Source: JALZHR01 sp036388475 (GTDB lineage Bacteria > Acidobacteriota > Blastocatellia > Pyrinomonadales > Pyrinomonadaceae). From it: a stretch of DNA of 64,000 nt. The notes beneath the pieces were generated by a model, which had not been told where the DNA came from, did not search any database, and worked only from the letters and a program-made list of their open reading frames with translations. Positions 37,915 to 45,926 of the stretch are shown in pieces. The stretch covers positions 1 through 64,000 of the forward strand of contig DASVRT010000055.1 in NCBI GenBank assembly GCA_036388475.1, written 5' to 3'. The first letter of the stretch is position 1. Each line of letters begins with the position of its first letter. Position numbers and translations under genes: made by a program.

Positions 37915-38658
37915 TCAGAGAAATTTATTCGCTTCACGAATTTTTTTCAACAACTCTCGTTTTTTGCTTTCGCGCATTTTTTCTTCGCGCGATTGATTTT
38001 CGACGTCAACGTCGGTTTTTCGTAGAGTTTCGTGTTTAAGATTTTCTTTGTCGCGAATCGCTTTTTTTCGGTTCGTTTCCGCGCGGTCTTCGTTTGAACC
38101 GGCGAAGCGGCGACTGAAATTTTCAAACGGTTTATGTTTTCTTGCCGCGTCTTCTTCAAGCTTGACGGCGTCGCTCACTTCATAATCGTAGACGAGCGCC
38201 GCTCGGAATTTTTCGAGCAAATTGCGAAAGATTATCTCGGCGTCCGACTGGTTTTGCTTTAAGCTTTGCGTGCCGGAGAAATTATTTGTCGCTGCCGCCG
38301 CATTAACCGTCGATTGTTTTATGCCCGGCGGATTGGGCTGAGAAATCAAATCGAAAACCGTGCCGGCGACTTTATTGTTTTCTTCAAGCAGACTTTTCGC
38401 CGGTTTTCCCGCGCTCGCCTCCGGCGGCGCTGTCAATACGGGCGGAATATTTCCCGTCAGAACCGCTTCAATATCCATTTCGGAATTTTTCGCGGAAAAA
38501 AAATCGGAACCGAAAGACGTTTCGGATAAAACCGGAATTATAACTTCGGGCAATAGCACGGCGTCCGGCGAAATCACGACCGGCTCGTTTTCCGCCGTCT
38601 GATTTTGCGAAAGGCGAATCAATAATTCTATGTCCGCGAATGAAATCCCGAAAGCCAT
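37915..38658 (-). CDS. Unknown T3SS-island protein, lysine-rich C-terminus
   Basis: 247 residues; I do not recognise a family. The first 20 residues are mildly amphipathic (MAFGISFADIELLIRLSQNQ), without a signal peptide. The middle is low in structure (Pro, Ser, Glu and Asn rich), residues 130-175 look helical (AEIIFRNLLEKFRAALVYDYEVSDAVKLEEDAARK), and the C-terminal 70 residues are very rich in Lys, Arg and Glu and likely coiled coil (REEKMRESKKRELLKKIREANKF). AGAGG lies upstream of the start. It is the last gene of the unit that begins at 40788 and starts 10 bp after the preceding stop. Could be an apparatus accessory or a substrate; not decided. Confidence 0.6.
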   Translation of the reverse strand: MAFGISFADIELLIRLSQNQTAENEPVVISPDAVLLPEVIIPVLSETSFGSDFFSAKNSEMDIEAVLTGNIPPVLTAPPEASAGKPAKSLLEENNKVAGTVFDLISQPNPPGIKQSTVNAAAATNNFSGTQSLKQNQSDAEIIFRNLLEKFRAALVYDYEVSDAVKLEEDAARKHKPFENFSRRFAGSNEDRAETNRKKAIRDKENLKHETLRKTDVDVENQSREEKMRESKKRELLKKIREANKFL

Positions 38659-38668
38659 TTTTCAACCT

Positions 38669-39475
38669 CTATTTTTTAAAACTCAAGCCCGCGTCGCCGA
38701 TAACGATTTTGTCGGCTGGGACGCCGAAAAGGCGTTCGAGATTTTGTTTTGCCGCCGCCCGCGCCTGCTCGATGATTTTCCGGTCTTTTCTTTTCAAGCC
38801 TTCGCCGTATGCCGTGAAATTTATATTCGTGACGACGGCGAGCAGTTCCGTGTATTGCTGTTTCTGCAAATCGCTCAGTTTCGTCACCGACGGATTTTGC
38901 GACAGAACGGCTTTGAATTGATTGAACAAAGCTTTTTCGCCGAAGCTGCTGACGTAATTCGGCGTTTTGCTGACGTCAATCGTGTTCGTGTAGGGAATCA
39001 CGATTGGATTTTCAAAAACGTTGTGATAAACGTGATAATTCTGTACAGCGTAATATTCGAAAGCGTATGCCAAATCGTTGGCGGGAAATCCGTCTTTCGT
39101 CGCCGTGTCGGCGTAAATAATCACCATCTGCTCGATGATTTTCACCGCGTCGGCTTTTTGCTGCGCCGACGCGCCGGATTGTTTGACCAGCAAATCGGCG
39201 ATGACGAATCTGGTCGAGCCTTTGAATAAAGTCGAAGAACGGTTTGCGGCTGTGGTCGATTGACGCCTGTTTCCGCCGACGCTCTGTTCAATCATATGTC
39301 GCTGCATCAAGCCTTCAATCGCAATCGCGTTCATATTGCGCACGAAAGCGTCCTGCTGCAAAGCCGGATTGCTGTAAACATACGGCGAATCCAGAACCTG
39401 CGCCCGCGCGGAAAGCGAAAGGGAAAATGCGAAAACAACGGCGAAAACGAGCTTCAATCTTTTTCGTTCAGACAT
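38669..39475 (-). CDS. Secreted unknown protein of the T3SS island
   Basis: 268 residues from the ATG at 39475 (AGGA 6 bases upstream); a longer frame to 39529 lacks a ribosome site. A Sec signal peptide is clear: LKLVFAVVFAFSLSLSARAQ. The mature protein is predicted mostly helical with no known motif: NPALQQDAFVRNMNAIAIEGLMQRHM, then STLFKGSTRFVIADLLVKQSG, FPANDLAYAFEYYAVQNYHVYHN and a positively charged end. Being exported by Sec and located in the T3SS unit, it may act in the periplasm around the apparatus. No family recognised. Confidence 0.65.
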   Translation of the reverse strand: MSERKRLKLVFAVVFAFSLSLSARAQVLDSPYVYSNPALQQDAFVRNMNAIAIEGLMQRHMIEQSVGGNRRQSTTAANRSSTLFKGSTRFVIADLLVKQSGASAQQKADAVKIIEQMVIIYADTATKDGFPANDLAYAFEYYAVQNYHVYHNVFENPIVIPYTNTIDVSKTPNYVSSFGEKALFNQFKAVLSQNPSVTKLSDLQKQQYTELLAVVTNINFTAYGEGLKRKDRKIIEQARAAAKQNLERLFGVPADKIVIGDAGLSFKK

Positions 39476-39594
39476 ATTTTTCCTGTCTCCAAACCGATTA
39501 TAAAACAAAGAAAGCCGAAAGCGCCGCACAAACAGTGAGCGAATTCGACTTTCCCGAAAGAAACTTTTGCCGGATTAATCTCTGCTAAACGCGA

Positions 39595-39822
39595 TTATTT
39601 AGAGTTATTAATCATATTGCCGCGCGTATCGCTGCCGGATTTAAGCGTGTTGCTCAGCGAGTCGAAGCGTTCTTTCTGCTGCTGCTGTTGATGTTGGAAC
39701 ATCAAGGTCATCATACTTCCGTTCGCCTGCTGGCGCATCAATTCCTGCTGCATTTCATATGTTTTCTTCTGGTCGGGTGTCAATTCGTTAGGGTTAAAGT
39801 TGCCGATTGGATTCGTTGCCAT
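39595..39822 (-). CDS. Small Gln/Met-rich protein of the T3SS island
   Basis: 75 residues with a well placed AAGGAG. It is hydrophilic, without signal peptide: MATNPIGNFNPNELTPDQKK, then a long helix rich in Gln and Met (YEMQQELMRQQANGSMMTLMFQHQQQQQKERFD). The size suits a needle subunit (SctF), but the typical needle motif is not seen, so the role is left open. It sits between the TPR chaperone and the Sec-secreted unknown in the same unit. Confidence 0.6.
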   Translation of the reverse strand: MATNPIGNFNPNELTPDQKKTYEMQQELMRQQANGSMMTLMFQHQQQQQKERFDSLSNTLKSGSDTRGNMINNSK

Positions 39823-39841
39823 TGTTTTTTTCTCCTTCTTT

Positions 39842-40315
39842 TTAATTTACTGTGTCTGAATCTAAAATTGTGTCTTCCGTTATTGGATTATTGCCTGCCT
39901 TAATTACCTGGTAGATTCCGAGCACCATCGCGCGGGCGCGGTTGGCGCCGGAATCCTTTTCTTCGGGGTCGAGCTCGATGGCTTTTTTCAGGTTCGCCAC
40001 CGCCTCTTCCAGTTTCTGCTGCCGGATGTAAACCTCGCCGAGATTGACATACGGAGCGATTTGTCGAGGGTTGAGTTCAACCGCCTTCTCCAGATGCTCG
40101 ACCGCCAGCTCATCCTCTTGCTGCAATGTGAGCAGCGCGCCGAGAGCCGAATGCGCGTCTGCGCTGTGCGGGTCTAACTCAACCAAGCCTTCAAATATCG
40201 TTCGTGCCTTATCCAGATTGCCCTGCTGGTAGAACATCGCGCCGACTCGTCCCATCTCGCTGAATTCTTCGGGCGAGATTTCCAGTTTCTCGCGGATTGT
40301 CTGTTCTTTCGGCAT
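39842..40315 (-). CDS. TPR protein, SycD/LcrH-like T3SS chaperone candidate
   Basis: 157 residues made of three to four TPR units: MGRVGAMFYQQGNLDKARTIFEGLVELDPHSADAHSALGALLTLQQEDELAVEHLEKAVELNPRQIAPYVNLGEVYIRQQKLEEAVANLKKAIELDPEE. Length and layout (about 35 residues before the first repeat, acidic tail) match class II chaperones of translocators such as SycD/LcrH. CCGGAG precedes the start. The upstream partner (40339-40788) is a glycine-rich hydrophobic protein that could be its client. A generic TPR scaffold is the alternative. Confidence 0.7.
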   Translation of the reverse strand: MPKEQTIREKLEISPEEFSEMGRVGAMFYQQGNLDKARTIFEGLVELDPHSADAHSALGALLTLQQEDELAVEHLEKAVELNPRQIAPYVNLGEVYIRQQKLEEAVANLKKAIELDPEEKDSGANRARAMVLGIYQVIKAGNNPITEDTILDSDTVN

Positions 40316-40338
40316 AAGCTCCGGTTTATCAATAAAAA

Positions 40339-40788
40339 CTACAGTCGAATGTTTGCGAATATCGAAGCCGACGAGCGGTTATTAAACATCTGATTGTTGT
40401 CAAACGAGTCACGCAGCACGTTGAACGCCGAAAAAATTCTGCCGAAGCCGCCCGCGACGTCACCGTTTTTGAGCGCTTTGAAACCTTTGAACAAATTGCT
40501 CAAGCCTCTGAATAAATCCGAAATCCGATTGCGGCTGAGCTGGTTGTTCTGGTCGGGCGCGAAATTGTTTTGCTGCTCAAAGCCTCCGAGCGGCGGGCGC
40601 GTCGAAGCGTTGTTCAGAAAATTGCCCTTAAAATTGGAAACCAATCCGAAAACGTCTTTCGCCACGCCGAGCCAGTTTCCGGTCAGAGCATTAATGCCGA
40701 GCTGGACAAACGGCGCGATTTTTCCCAAACCGATTTTGTCTAACAGACCGCCCGCGACGCTGCCTAATAATTTACCAATTCCGAACAT
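40339..40788 (-). CDS. Hydrophobic Gly-rich protein, possible T3SS translocator or filament component
   Basis: 149 residues from the ATG at 40788, preceded by GGAGG; the frame is open 11 codons upstream without a site. The first 60 residues alternate Gly, Leu, Ile and Val (MFGIGKLLGSVAGGLLDKIGLGKIAPFVQLGIN), compatible with membrane-active helices; then a Pro/Gln/Asn-rich linker (RPPLGGFEQQNNFAPDQNNQ) and an amphipathic helical end (LFRGLSNLFKGFKALKNGDVAGGFGRIFSAF). No signal peptide cut site. It is the first gene after the ECF-type promoter at 40867-40894 and is followed by a SycD-like TPR chaperone. No family recognised; the role is inference from neighbours. Confidence 0.6.
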   Translation of the reverse strand: MFGIGKLLGSVAGGLLDKIGLGKIAPFVQLGINALTGNWLGVAKDVFGLVSNFKGNFLNNASTRPPLGGFEQQNNFAPDQNNQLSRNRISDLFRGLSNLFKGFKALKNGDVAGGFGRIFSAFNVLRDSFDNNQMFNNRSSASIFANIRL

Positions 40789-40866
40789 CTTTCCATTCCT
40801 CCTGCTATTGCTGTATGCCAATGCGCTGAACTAACTTTGTTTTGCGTTTTTCAATTGTCTGTGTAA

Positions 40867-40894
40867 GTTATCGGCGCGCTTGATAAAAAGTTTC
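40867..40894 (-). promoter_or_regulatory. ECF/Hrp-box-like promoter P5
   Basis: Read on the minus strand: GGAAAC (40894-40889), a 15-bp spacer, CCGATAA (40873-40867). Identical boxes and spacing occur at 41653, 52592, 55288 and 56862. It drives the unit 40788 to 37915 with a leader of about 75 bases. Confidence 0.75.
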
Positions 40895-40934
40895 CTGTAA
40901 GTTCGAAAATTTTTGCAAAAAATTTTTCAAGCGG

Positions 40935-41016
40935 AAAGCGATAAAGCGTGAGCGGTAAGTTGCAATTAAAAATAACGAACTTACTACTTGCCGTTTTTCG
41001 TTTATCGTTTTTTACG
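40935..41016. repeat. Imperfect inverted repeat F
   Basis: Left part (GCGATAAAGCGTGAGCGGTAAGT) and right part (ACTTACTACTTGCCG...CGTTTATCG) are imperfect complements. It lies between the divergent units starting at 40788 and 41031. Confidence 0.55.
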
Positions 41017-41030
41017 CTAAATTGGAAAAA

Positions 41031-41489
41031 ATGCAGTTTGAACACGAATGGATAAACGGAAACATCTCGCTCGGCGCGGCGGCGGGCTGGACGGCGGACG
41101 AGATTCGGCTGGTTTCCGAACTCGGTTACGCGCTGGCGCAGCAAGGGCGTAACTACGAGGCGATTACGATTTTTGAAGGCTTAATCGCGCTCGCGCCCGC
41201 GACCACGTATTTTGAAGCCACGCTCGGCGCGCTCTGGCTCAGGGAAAACAATCCGGCGCGCGCTCTGCCGCATCTGAACATCGCGCTCAACGCCGACCCG
41301 AACGACATTCCGACGCGCGTCAATCGCGGCGAAGTCTTTCTGCGGCTGGAAAATTACGAAGCCGCGCGCGAAGATTTGCAGTTCGCTCTCTCGCGCAAAA
41401 TCGTCCCCGAAAAACAAAGCCTGCTCGCCCAATGCCTGACGCGCGCCCGCGCTCTGCTCTACACGGTCGAAAGATTTTCGCCAGCCTAA
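41031..41489 (+). CDS. TPR protein, second SycD-like chaperone candidate
   Basis: 152 residues from ATG 41031 (a TTG at 41022 is in frame). Three TPR units: VSELGYALAQQGRNYEAITIFEGLIALAPATTYFEATLGALWLRENNPARALPHLNIALNADPNDIPTRVNRGEVFLRLENYEAAREDLQFALS. It resembles the TPR protein at 39842-40315 in layout, suggesting a second class II chaperone or a duplicated gene. It precedes the sctI unit on the same strand but is separated from it by a large palindromic element (41503-41590) and promoter P1. Confidence 0.7.
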   Translation: MQFEHEWINGNISLGAAAGWTADEIRLVSELGYALAQQGRNYEAITIFEGLIALAPATTYFEATLGALWLRENNPARALPHLNIALNADPNDIPTRVNRGEVFLRLENYEAAREDLQFALSRKIVPEKQSLLAQCLTRARALLYTVERFSPA

Positions 41490-41502
41490 CAAAGACAAAA
41501 AT

Positions 41503-41590
41503 GCAGAAACGGGGTCAGTTATCGAGCGTGTTTTAGATTAACGATTCGACGCACTAAAGTTTGACACGCTCAATAAATGCCCCGTTTCTG
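41503..41590. repeat. Large stem-loop, REP/MITE-like
   Basis: GCAGAAACGGGG (41503-41514) pairs with CCCCGTTTCTG (41580-41590); an inner pair TCGAGCGTGT / ACACGCTC continues the stem. The outer arm with ACGGGGTCAG resembles ends of REP-like elements linked to RAYT transposases, from memory. No transposase is nearby. It may also serve as the terminator of the TPR gene. Confidence 0.55.
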
Positions 41591-41652
41591 TCTGCAAAAT
41601 TAACTCTCTCCAAAATTTTTTTCATATATTTTTCATATATAAGGAAAAAACA

Positions 41653-41680
41653 GGAAACTTTTCGCGGAATCCGCCGATAA
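41653..41680 (+). promoter_or_regulatory. ECF/Hrp-box-like promoter P1 (sctI unit)
   Basis: GGAAAC (41653-41658), 15-bp spacer, CCGATAA (41674-41680), 62 bases before the sctI-like start. Confidence 0.75.
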
Positions 41681-41742
41681 CTTTGGATAAGCCATAACTT
41701 TATTTGGGGATGAGAAGATTTATCGGGTAAGGAGAACGAGCA

Positions 41743-42327
41743 ATGAGCGAAATCACTTCCGGCATCGTCAGTCAAATTTTTCAGCAGACGCTGGAAAATC
41801 AAACTCAGAAGCAACAACAGCCGCAAGGCAACGGCAAGCGTTCGTTTGAAAGCTACTTGCAGCAGACGCAGGAAACGCAGCCAGGCGGGCAGACGGAGAA
41901 GCCGACTACTATTACGCCGACGACGCAAACACCGACTTCCGGCGTCGAGATGCAGTCGAAATTAGACCAGATGCAGACGGAACTCGCGCAGCGTTTCGGT
42001 CAGAATCCGGCGGATAAATCGAAAGTCAATATGATGCTGCCGGAGCTGCTCGACAGCAAAACGCGGCTCGGAATGCTCAAAGAAGCTTACAGCAAAATCG
42101 GCAACACTTCGAAAGTGACCAACGATTTGGGCGGACGCCTGACGCAGGTCGAGGGCGAATACAAGCAGGTCGAAGCGATTATGCGCTCGGACAAAAATCT
42201 CTCGCCCGGCGAGCTGCTCGCTTTGCAGGCGCGGCTTTATCAGGTTTCGCAGCATATCGAGGTGATGAGCAAGGTCGTCGACCAGATGGCTGGCGGCATC
42301 AAGACGGTTTTAAATACAAACGTTTAA
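41743..42327 (+). CDS. sctI: T3SS inner-rod protein SctI-like
   Basis: 194 residues. The N-terminal half is Gln/Thr/Pro-rich (QKQQQPQGNGKRSFESYLQQ...TPTTQTPTS) and probably unstructured. The C-terminal 45 residues, LSPGELLALQARLYQVSQHIEVMSKVVDQMAGGIKTVLNT, fit the pattern of SctI/YscI inner-rod proteins (ELL..Q..L...S...E..SKVV.....I.TLL), which polymerise under the needle. It is longer than the usual 100-130 residues because of the N-terminal part. AAGGAG lies upstream. The following lytic transglycosylase starts 21 bp on. Recognition rests on the C-terminus only. Confidence 0.65.
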   Translation: MSEITSGIVSQIFQQTLENQTQKQQQPQGNGKRSFESYLQQTQETQPGGQTEKPTTITPTTQTPTSGVEMQSKLDQMQTELAQRFGQNPADKSKVNMMLPELLDSKTRLGMLKEAYSKIGNTSKVTNDLGGRLTQVEGEYKQVEAIMRSDKNLSPGELLALQARLYQVSQHIEVMSKVVDQMAGGIKTVLNTNV

Positions 42328-42348
42328 TTTGTTTTGAGGTGAAAAAAG

Positions 42349-43488
42349 ATGTCAGGCGAAAATCTTAAAATTCAATCTCAGATAATCCCGCTCGCCCCGC
42401 GCAATTTCGAGAAAACGACGAACAAAACGCGCGGGCAGAAAACTTTCGAGCTCGACGAAAAACGTTTTCCCGTCGAAAAGCGCGACAATTTCGAGCAAAG
42501 GGAAGCGGACGATTTTCGTCCGGCGACCGCCGACGAAAAATGGCTGCGCGAGCGCACCGTCGAGGAACTTAAAACGCTGGTCAAGGCAATTCAGCTCGGC
42601 GCAAACGACCCGTGGCAATTGACCGATTTGATTTTCTACGCGCGTCATCCCGAATTAAAAGGCGTGCCGCTGACGACCGAGCATCAGAATTTGCTCGACG
42701 AATGGAATTCAATCAGCGCGCTGCTCGTGCATCCGACGCTGAACGAAATCAAGGACATCATCGGCGCGGAACGATTAAACGGCTTGATTGACGACCAGAA
42801 AGATTTTTCCGCAGCGTTTCGCAACGCCAGCCGTTTTAAAATCAACGCGGGAAATCTCGAAGGTTACACGACGCGTTACGACGATATTATCGCCAACGCG
42901 GTCGAATGGTGTCCGGGACTTTCGCCCGCGATTTTGAAAAGTTTACTCGCGCAGGAATCGCGGTTTAACCCGACGGTAATTAACCAATACGGTTTCGCGG
43001 GAATTGCGCAGTTCGGCAGACCCGCCGCGCGTGAGGTGGGCTTGACTGTAGGAATCGCCGGTTCGAGCAGCGATGAGCGCCTCGACCCTTCCAAAGCGAT
43101 TCCCGGCGCGGCGCGGCTGCTGAACATCAAAGCCAAACGTCTGGGCGAAATCGCTTTTTCGCGCTACGGTCAGCCGGACGGCATCGAGTTCTGGAAATTC
43201 GTGACCGCCGCGTATAACGGCGGCGAAGGAACGGTCGCGCTGGCGATGGGACACGCTTACCGAACCGGCTTGGCGCAGGCGCGCGCGCAGGGTTTGGTCG
43301 GCGTCGAAGCCGTCAGCTTCGCGCGTCGTTACGCGTCGAAATGGGAAAACCTGAAAACCGGCGGCGCGGATTCGCCGCTCGCGCTCGCCGCCGCCCGTTA
43401 TTTTCCGAATCTCGCCGTCCAGAAATTTCACGAAATCGGAAATTACCCGACGCAGATTGTGGCGCGCGTAGCGGGAAAATTTAAGTAA
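42349..43488 (+). CDS. SLT-type lytic transglycosylase of the T3SS
   Basis: 379 residues, no signal peptide. Residues 1-180 are specific to this protein (basic, Phe-rich start; GANDPWQLTDLIFYARHPELKGV). Residues 185-330 are a goose-lysozyme/SLT fold: SPAILKSLLAQESRFNPTVINQYGFAGIAQFG with the catalytic Glu (QES), then GAARLLNIKAKRLG and FVTAAYNGGEGTVALAM (the AYNGG motif). It cuts glycan strands so the apparatus can pass the cell wall. T3SS loci usually encode such an enzyme (IpgF/EtgA), but with a signal peptide; here export may be by the T3SS itself. Lies between sctI and the toxin gene, 14 bp before the latter. Confidence 0.8.
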   Translation: MSGENLKIQSQIIPLAPRNFEKTTNKTRGQKTFELDEKRFPVEKRDNFEQREADDFRPATADEKWLRERTVEELKTLVKAIQLGANDPWQLTDLIFYARHPELKGVPLTTEHQNLLDEWNSISALLVHPTLNEIKDIIGAERLNGLIDDQKDFSAAFRNASRFKINAGNLEGYTTRYDDIIANAVEWCPGLSPAILKSLLAQESRFNPTVINQYGFAGIAQFGRPAAREVGLTVGIAGSSSDERLDPSKAIPGAARLLNIKAKRLGEIAFSRYGQPDGIEFWKFVTAAYNGGEGTVALAMGHAYRTGLAQARAQGLVGVEAVSFARRYASKWENLKTGGADSPLALAAARYFPNLAVQKFHEIGNYPTQIVARVAGKFK

Positions 43489-43502
43489 TTAAGGCGGCGC
43501 GT

Positions 43503-45467
43503 ATGAGTTTGCGAATCGGCGGAAATAATTATTACGGTTTGGAAATTTTGACGGAAGAAAAGCCTTTCGGCTCGGAAAATCCGACCGCGCAGCTCGCAGA
43601 AACACAAGCCGAAACCATTGCGCAAAGAAACAATCCGAAACTCCCGCCGATTCCGAACAGCGTCGATTTTACGGCTCTCGGCATTGATACCGAGCTGAAA
43701 CTGGCGCGCGCCGCGTTTATGGCGGCGGCGGCGAAAGCCGGAATCAGCGACGTCGGCGCGCAGCGAAGATTCGCCGACCGGATGATGACGGCGAATCCGC
43801 CCGAGCTTAAATTAACCGGCGGAAACATTCCGCTCGACGACGCCAAGGTCAAAGCACGTTTAACGAATCGGGAAGTTCGTTTTACTCTGTCCGCCGACGA
43901 AAAGGCGGCGCTCAGGCAGTTTCGGCAGCAATACGTCGCCGACGGCGGCAGAATTCGCTCGAATCAAAATCCGACCGTCGATTTAAGGCGAGCGCAAACG
44001 GCGGAAGGCGTGACCTTGCCGCCGGCTGCGAACGTCCAAACAAAATTCCGCGTTTTATTAAACAATAACGGCAAGCCGATTACCGACACGCGCGTGCTGG
44101 CGCAATACGCCGAAGACCAATACAGGGGCGGCAATCTCTGGGGCGAAAATTACGTCCAGATTGCCAAGCTTTCCAACGGTCAGGGCGTGAAACCGAAAAT
44201 TACCGGCACTTCTTACGTCGGCAATAAAATTTCGGTCGAATTCGAACTGACGCCGCGCGACCGCGCGGTCATTCACGAAAACTATAAAACCGTGCAGGCT
44301 GAAGTAAATCGCGCCGAAGCGATTTATCGCGACATCGCCGACAATAACGAGCTGGCGAGTTTTATACGCGGAGTTGTCAGAGGCGCGTTCAATTCCGCTA
44401 AAGGCACGATTGATTTGGTTCTGGATTTGCCCGGAACTTTAAAGGCTCTCTGGCAAGTCGTCGCGCATCCGGTCGACACGTTCAACGCTTTAAAAAACGA
44501 ATTGAGCGAAACGTGGGAAGAATTAAAAAACGCCGGTCCGTCGAAAAAAGCCGAGATGGTCGGCGAACTGGTCGGCTCGGCGATAGTCGAAATTCTCATC
44601 GGTAAAGGCATCGGCAAAGCGGGCGGCATCTTAGCCAAAACGAAAACCGGCGCGAAATTAATCGAAGAAGCCAACAATCTGAAAAAAGCCGGTCTGGTCA
44701 AACTCGCCGAAACTTTTTCGGACGACGCGGCGGAGATTGCCCGGCAGAGCGCGAAAAACCGCCTGCGCCAGTTAAGCTCGCAACTGAATTCCGGCTTGCC
44801 CATCGACCCGCAACTGCTCAAGGATTTAACCATTCTTTCCGGCAATAAACTGAAAAACGGTGCCATCAAATTCGCCGATTTTGCCAAACAGATGGTCGAT
44901 GAACTCGGCGAAAAAGTGAAGCCTTATCTGGAAAAGCTGTATCGCGAAGGAATGACCGGACTCGGTTTAGCCGATAAAATCGACGAGGCGGAAATAAAAT
45001 CGGTGAGGCTCGGCGATTTAACTCAGCCGGGAGTTTACGACGCCAGAATAAAATGGGGAATTCGGGAGATAGACGTGCGGCAGGAAGGCAAAGGATTCTG
45101 GGGCAAGCGGATTCCGCAATCAGATGCGCGCGTCGATGCTTTCGAGCGAAAAATAAACCCGAATAACGAAAGTTATTATATTTCGCACCCAAAAGGCGGC
45201 TATGTTCAGTTTGAAAATATCGACCAAAACGCCTTACAGGACGCCAAGCTTGTCTTGCAGCCGGAAAAATCGTTTTACAGAGTTTATGACAAGCCGCCGT
45301 TTTTAAGAAAGAAAGTTCTGGACGAAGCCGTTCGCCAGGTGACTGCGGCTAAACACAATGGCTTGACGGTTGAGTGGCTGGTTTCAGACCGGGAAGCGGT
45401 TAATCAACTGACCCGATTTTTCAGGGAAAACGGTGTTGACATAAAAGTTAAGCATCTACCAGAATAG
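43503..45467 (+). CDS. Polymorphic-toxin-like T3SS substrate with C-terminal REase-fold nuclease domain
   Basis: 654 residues, no signal peptide. N-terminus MSLRIGGNNYYGLEILTEEK (short polar start as in other substrates here). Residues 25-265 are unknown; about 295-345 and 350-385 contain amphipathic and Gly/Ile-rich helices (LVLDLPGTLKALWQVVAHPVDTF; VGSAIVEILIGKGIGKAGGIL) of the pre-toxin kind. The C-terminal 140 residues resemble Tox-REase-5-type toxins: GKGFWGKRIPQSDARVDAFE, YISHPKGGYVQFENI, ALQDAKLV (the D-x-K position), SFYRVYDKPP, then DEAVRQVTAAKHNGLTVEWLVSDREAVNQLTRFF.ENG.DI.V. This suggests a PD-(D/E)xK nuclease. An acidic small gene follows with near-overlap, as an immunity gene would. 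Family match is from memory. Confidence 0.7.
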   Translation: MSLRIGGNNYYGLEILTEEKPFGSENPTAQLAETQAETIAQRNNPKLPPIPNSVDFTALGIDTELKLARAAFMAAAAKAGISDVGAQRRFADRMMTANPPELKLTGGNIPLDDAKVKARLTNREVRFTLSADEKAALRQFRQQYVADGGRIRSNQNPTVDLRRAQTAEGVTLPPAANVQTKFRVLLNNNGKPITDTRVLAQYAEDQYRGGNLWGENYVQIAKLSNGQGVKPKITGTSYVGNKISVEFELTPRDRAVIHENYKTVQAEVNRAEAIYRDIADNNELASFIRGVVRGAFNSAKGTIDLVLDLPGTLKALWQVVAHPVDTFNALKNELSETWEELKNAGPSKKAEMVGELVGSAIVEILIGKGIGKAGGILAKTKTGAKLIEEANNLKKAGLVKLAETFSDDAAEIARQSAKNRLRQLSSQLNSGLPIDPQLLKDLTILSGNKLKNGAIKFADFAKQMVDELGEKVKPYLEKLYREGMTGLGLADKIDEAEIKSVRLGDLTQPGVYDARIKWGIREIDVRQEGKGFWGKRIPQSDARVDAFERKINPNNESYYISHPKGGYVQFENIDQNALQDAKLVLQPEKSFYRVYDKPPFLRKKVLDEAVRQVTAAKHNGLTVEWLVSDREAVNQLTRFFRENGVDIKVKHLPE

Positions 45468-45480
45468 CAGGATGACGAAA

Positions 45481-45855
45481 ATGGACGCGATTAAAGAGAT
45501 AAAGCTGGCAAAGGATTTGGATTCGACGGAATTTTTGACCGAGCTGAATTCCAAAGGCGTCAGAACGAACGAAGATTTTTTGCAGTCGGATTATTTGTCG
45601 GAACCTTTGAAAAACTATCTCGTCTTAAGCCATCTGCCCGAGTTGGTTGAATATCCGAAAGAGAAGCTCGATTTGTTTTACGGCAAATATTACTGGCTCT
45701 CGAATTTCGTCGGAAAACATAAAAAAATGTTCGGCGACGACGAGGGTTTAGAACAGCAATTATTTAAGCTTTGCGAAGAAGCCGAGCATTTGAATCTGGA
45801 TGTCGATTGGAATTTAGTCGAAGAAATCGAAGAATTGAATAAAAATAATAATTAA
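45481..45855 (+). CDS. Probable immunity protein for the REase-fold toxin
   Basis: 124 residues from ATG 45481, which has AGGA 8 bases upstream; another ATG at 45472 is in frame. It is a small acidic helical protein with no signal peptide: EIKLAKDLDSTEFLTELNSKGVRTNEDFLQSDYLSEPLKNYLVLSHLPELVEYPKEKLDLFYGKYYWLSNFV, ending in an acidic tail (VEEIEELNKN). Not recognised by family. Size, acidity and a 13-bp gap to the toxin stop point to an immunity protein that neutralises the nuclease domain in the cytosol. A dedicated secretion chaperone is the alternative. Confidence 0.6.
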   Translation: MDAIKEIKLAKDLDSTEFLTELNSKGVRTNEDFLQSDYLSEPLKNYLVLSHLPELVEYPKEKLDLFYGKYYWLSNFVGKHKKMFGDDEGLEQQLFKLCEEAEHLNLDVDWNLVEEIEELNKNNN

Positions 45856-45880
45856 CCCGTTCCCGAATTTGTTGATTGGA

Positions 45881-45912
45881 AAAAGCGGAGTTTTCATCTT
45901 CGCTTTTATTTT
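45881..45912. terminator. Bidirectional terminator between the toxin unit and sctT
   Basis: AAAAGCGGAG (45881-45890) pairs with CTTCGCTTTT (45898-45907), one G-T-type mismatch, and ATTTTT follows. It lies between convergent genes. Confidence 0.65.
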
Positions 45913-45926
45913 TGGAAAATCCGATT

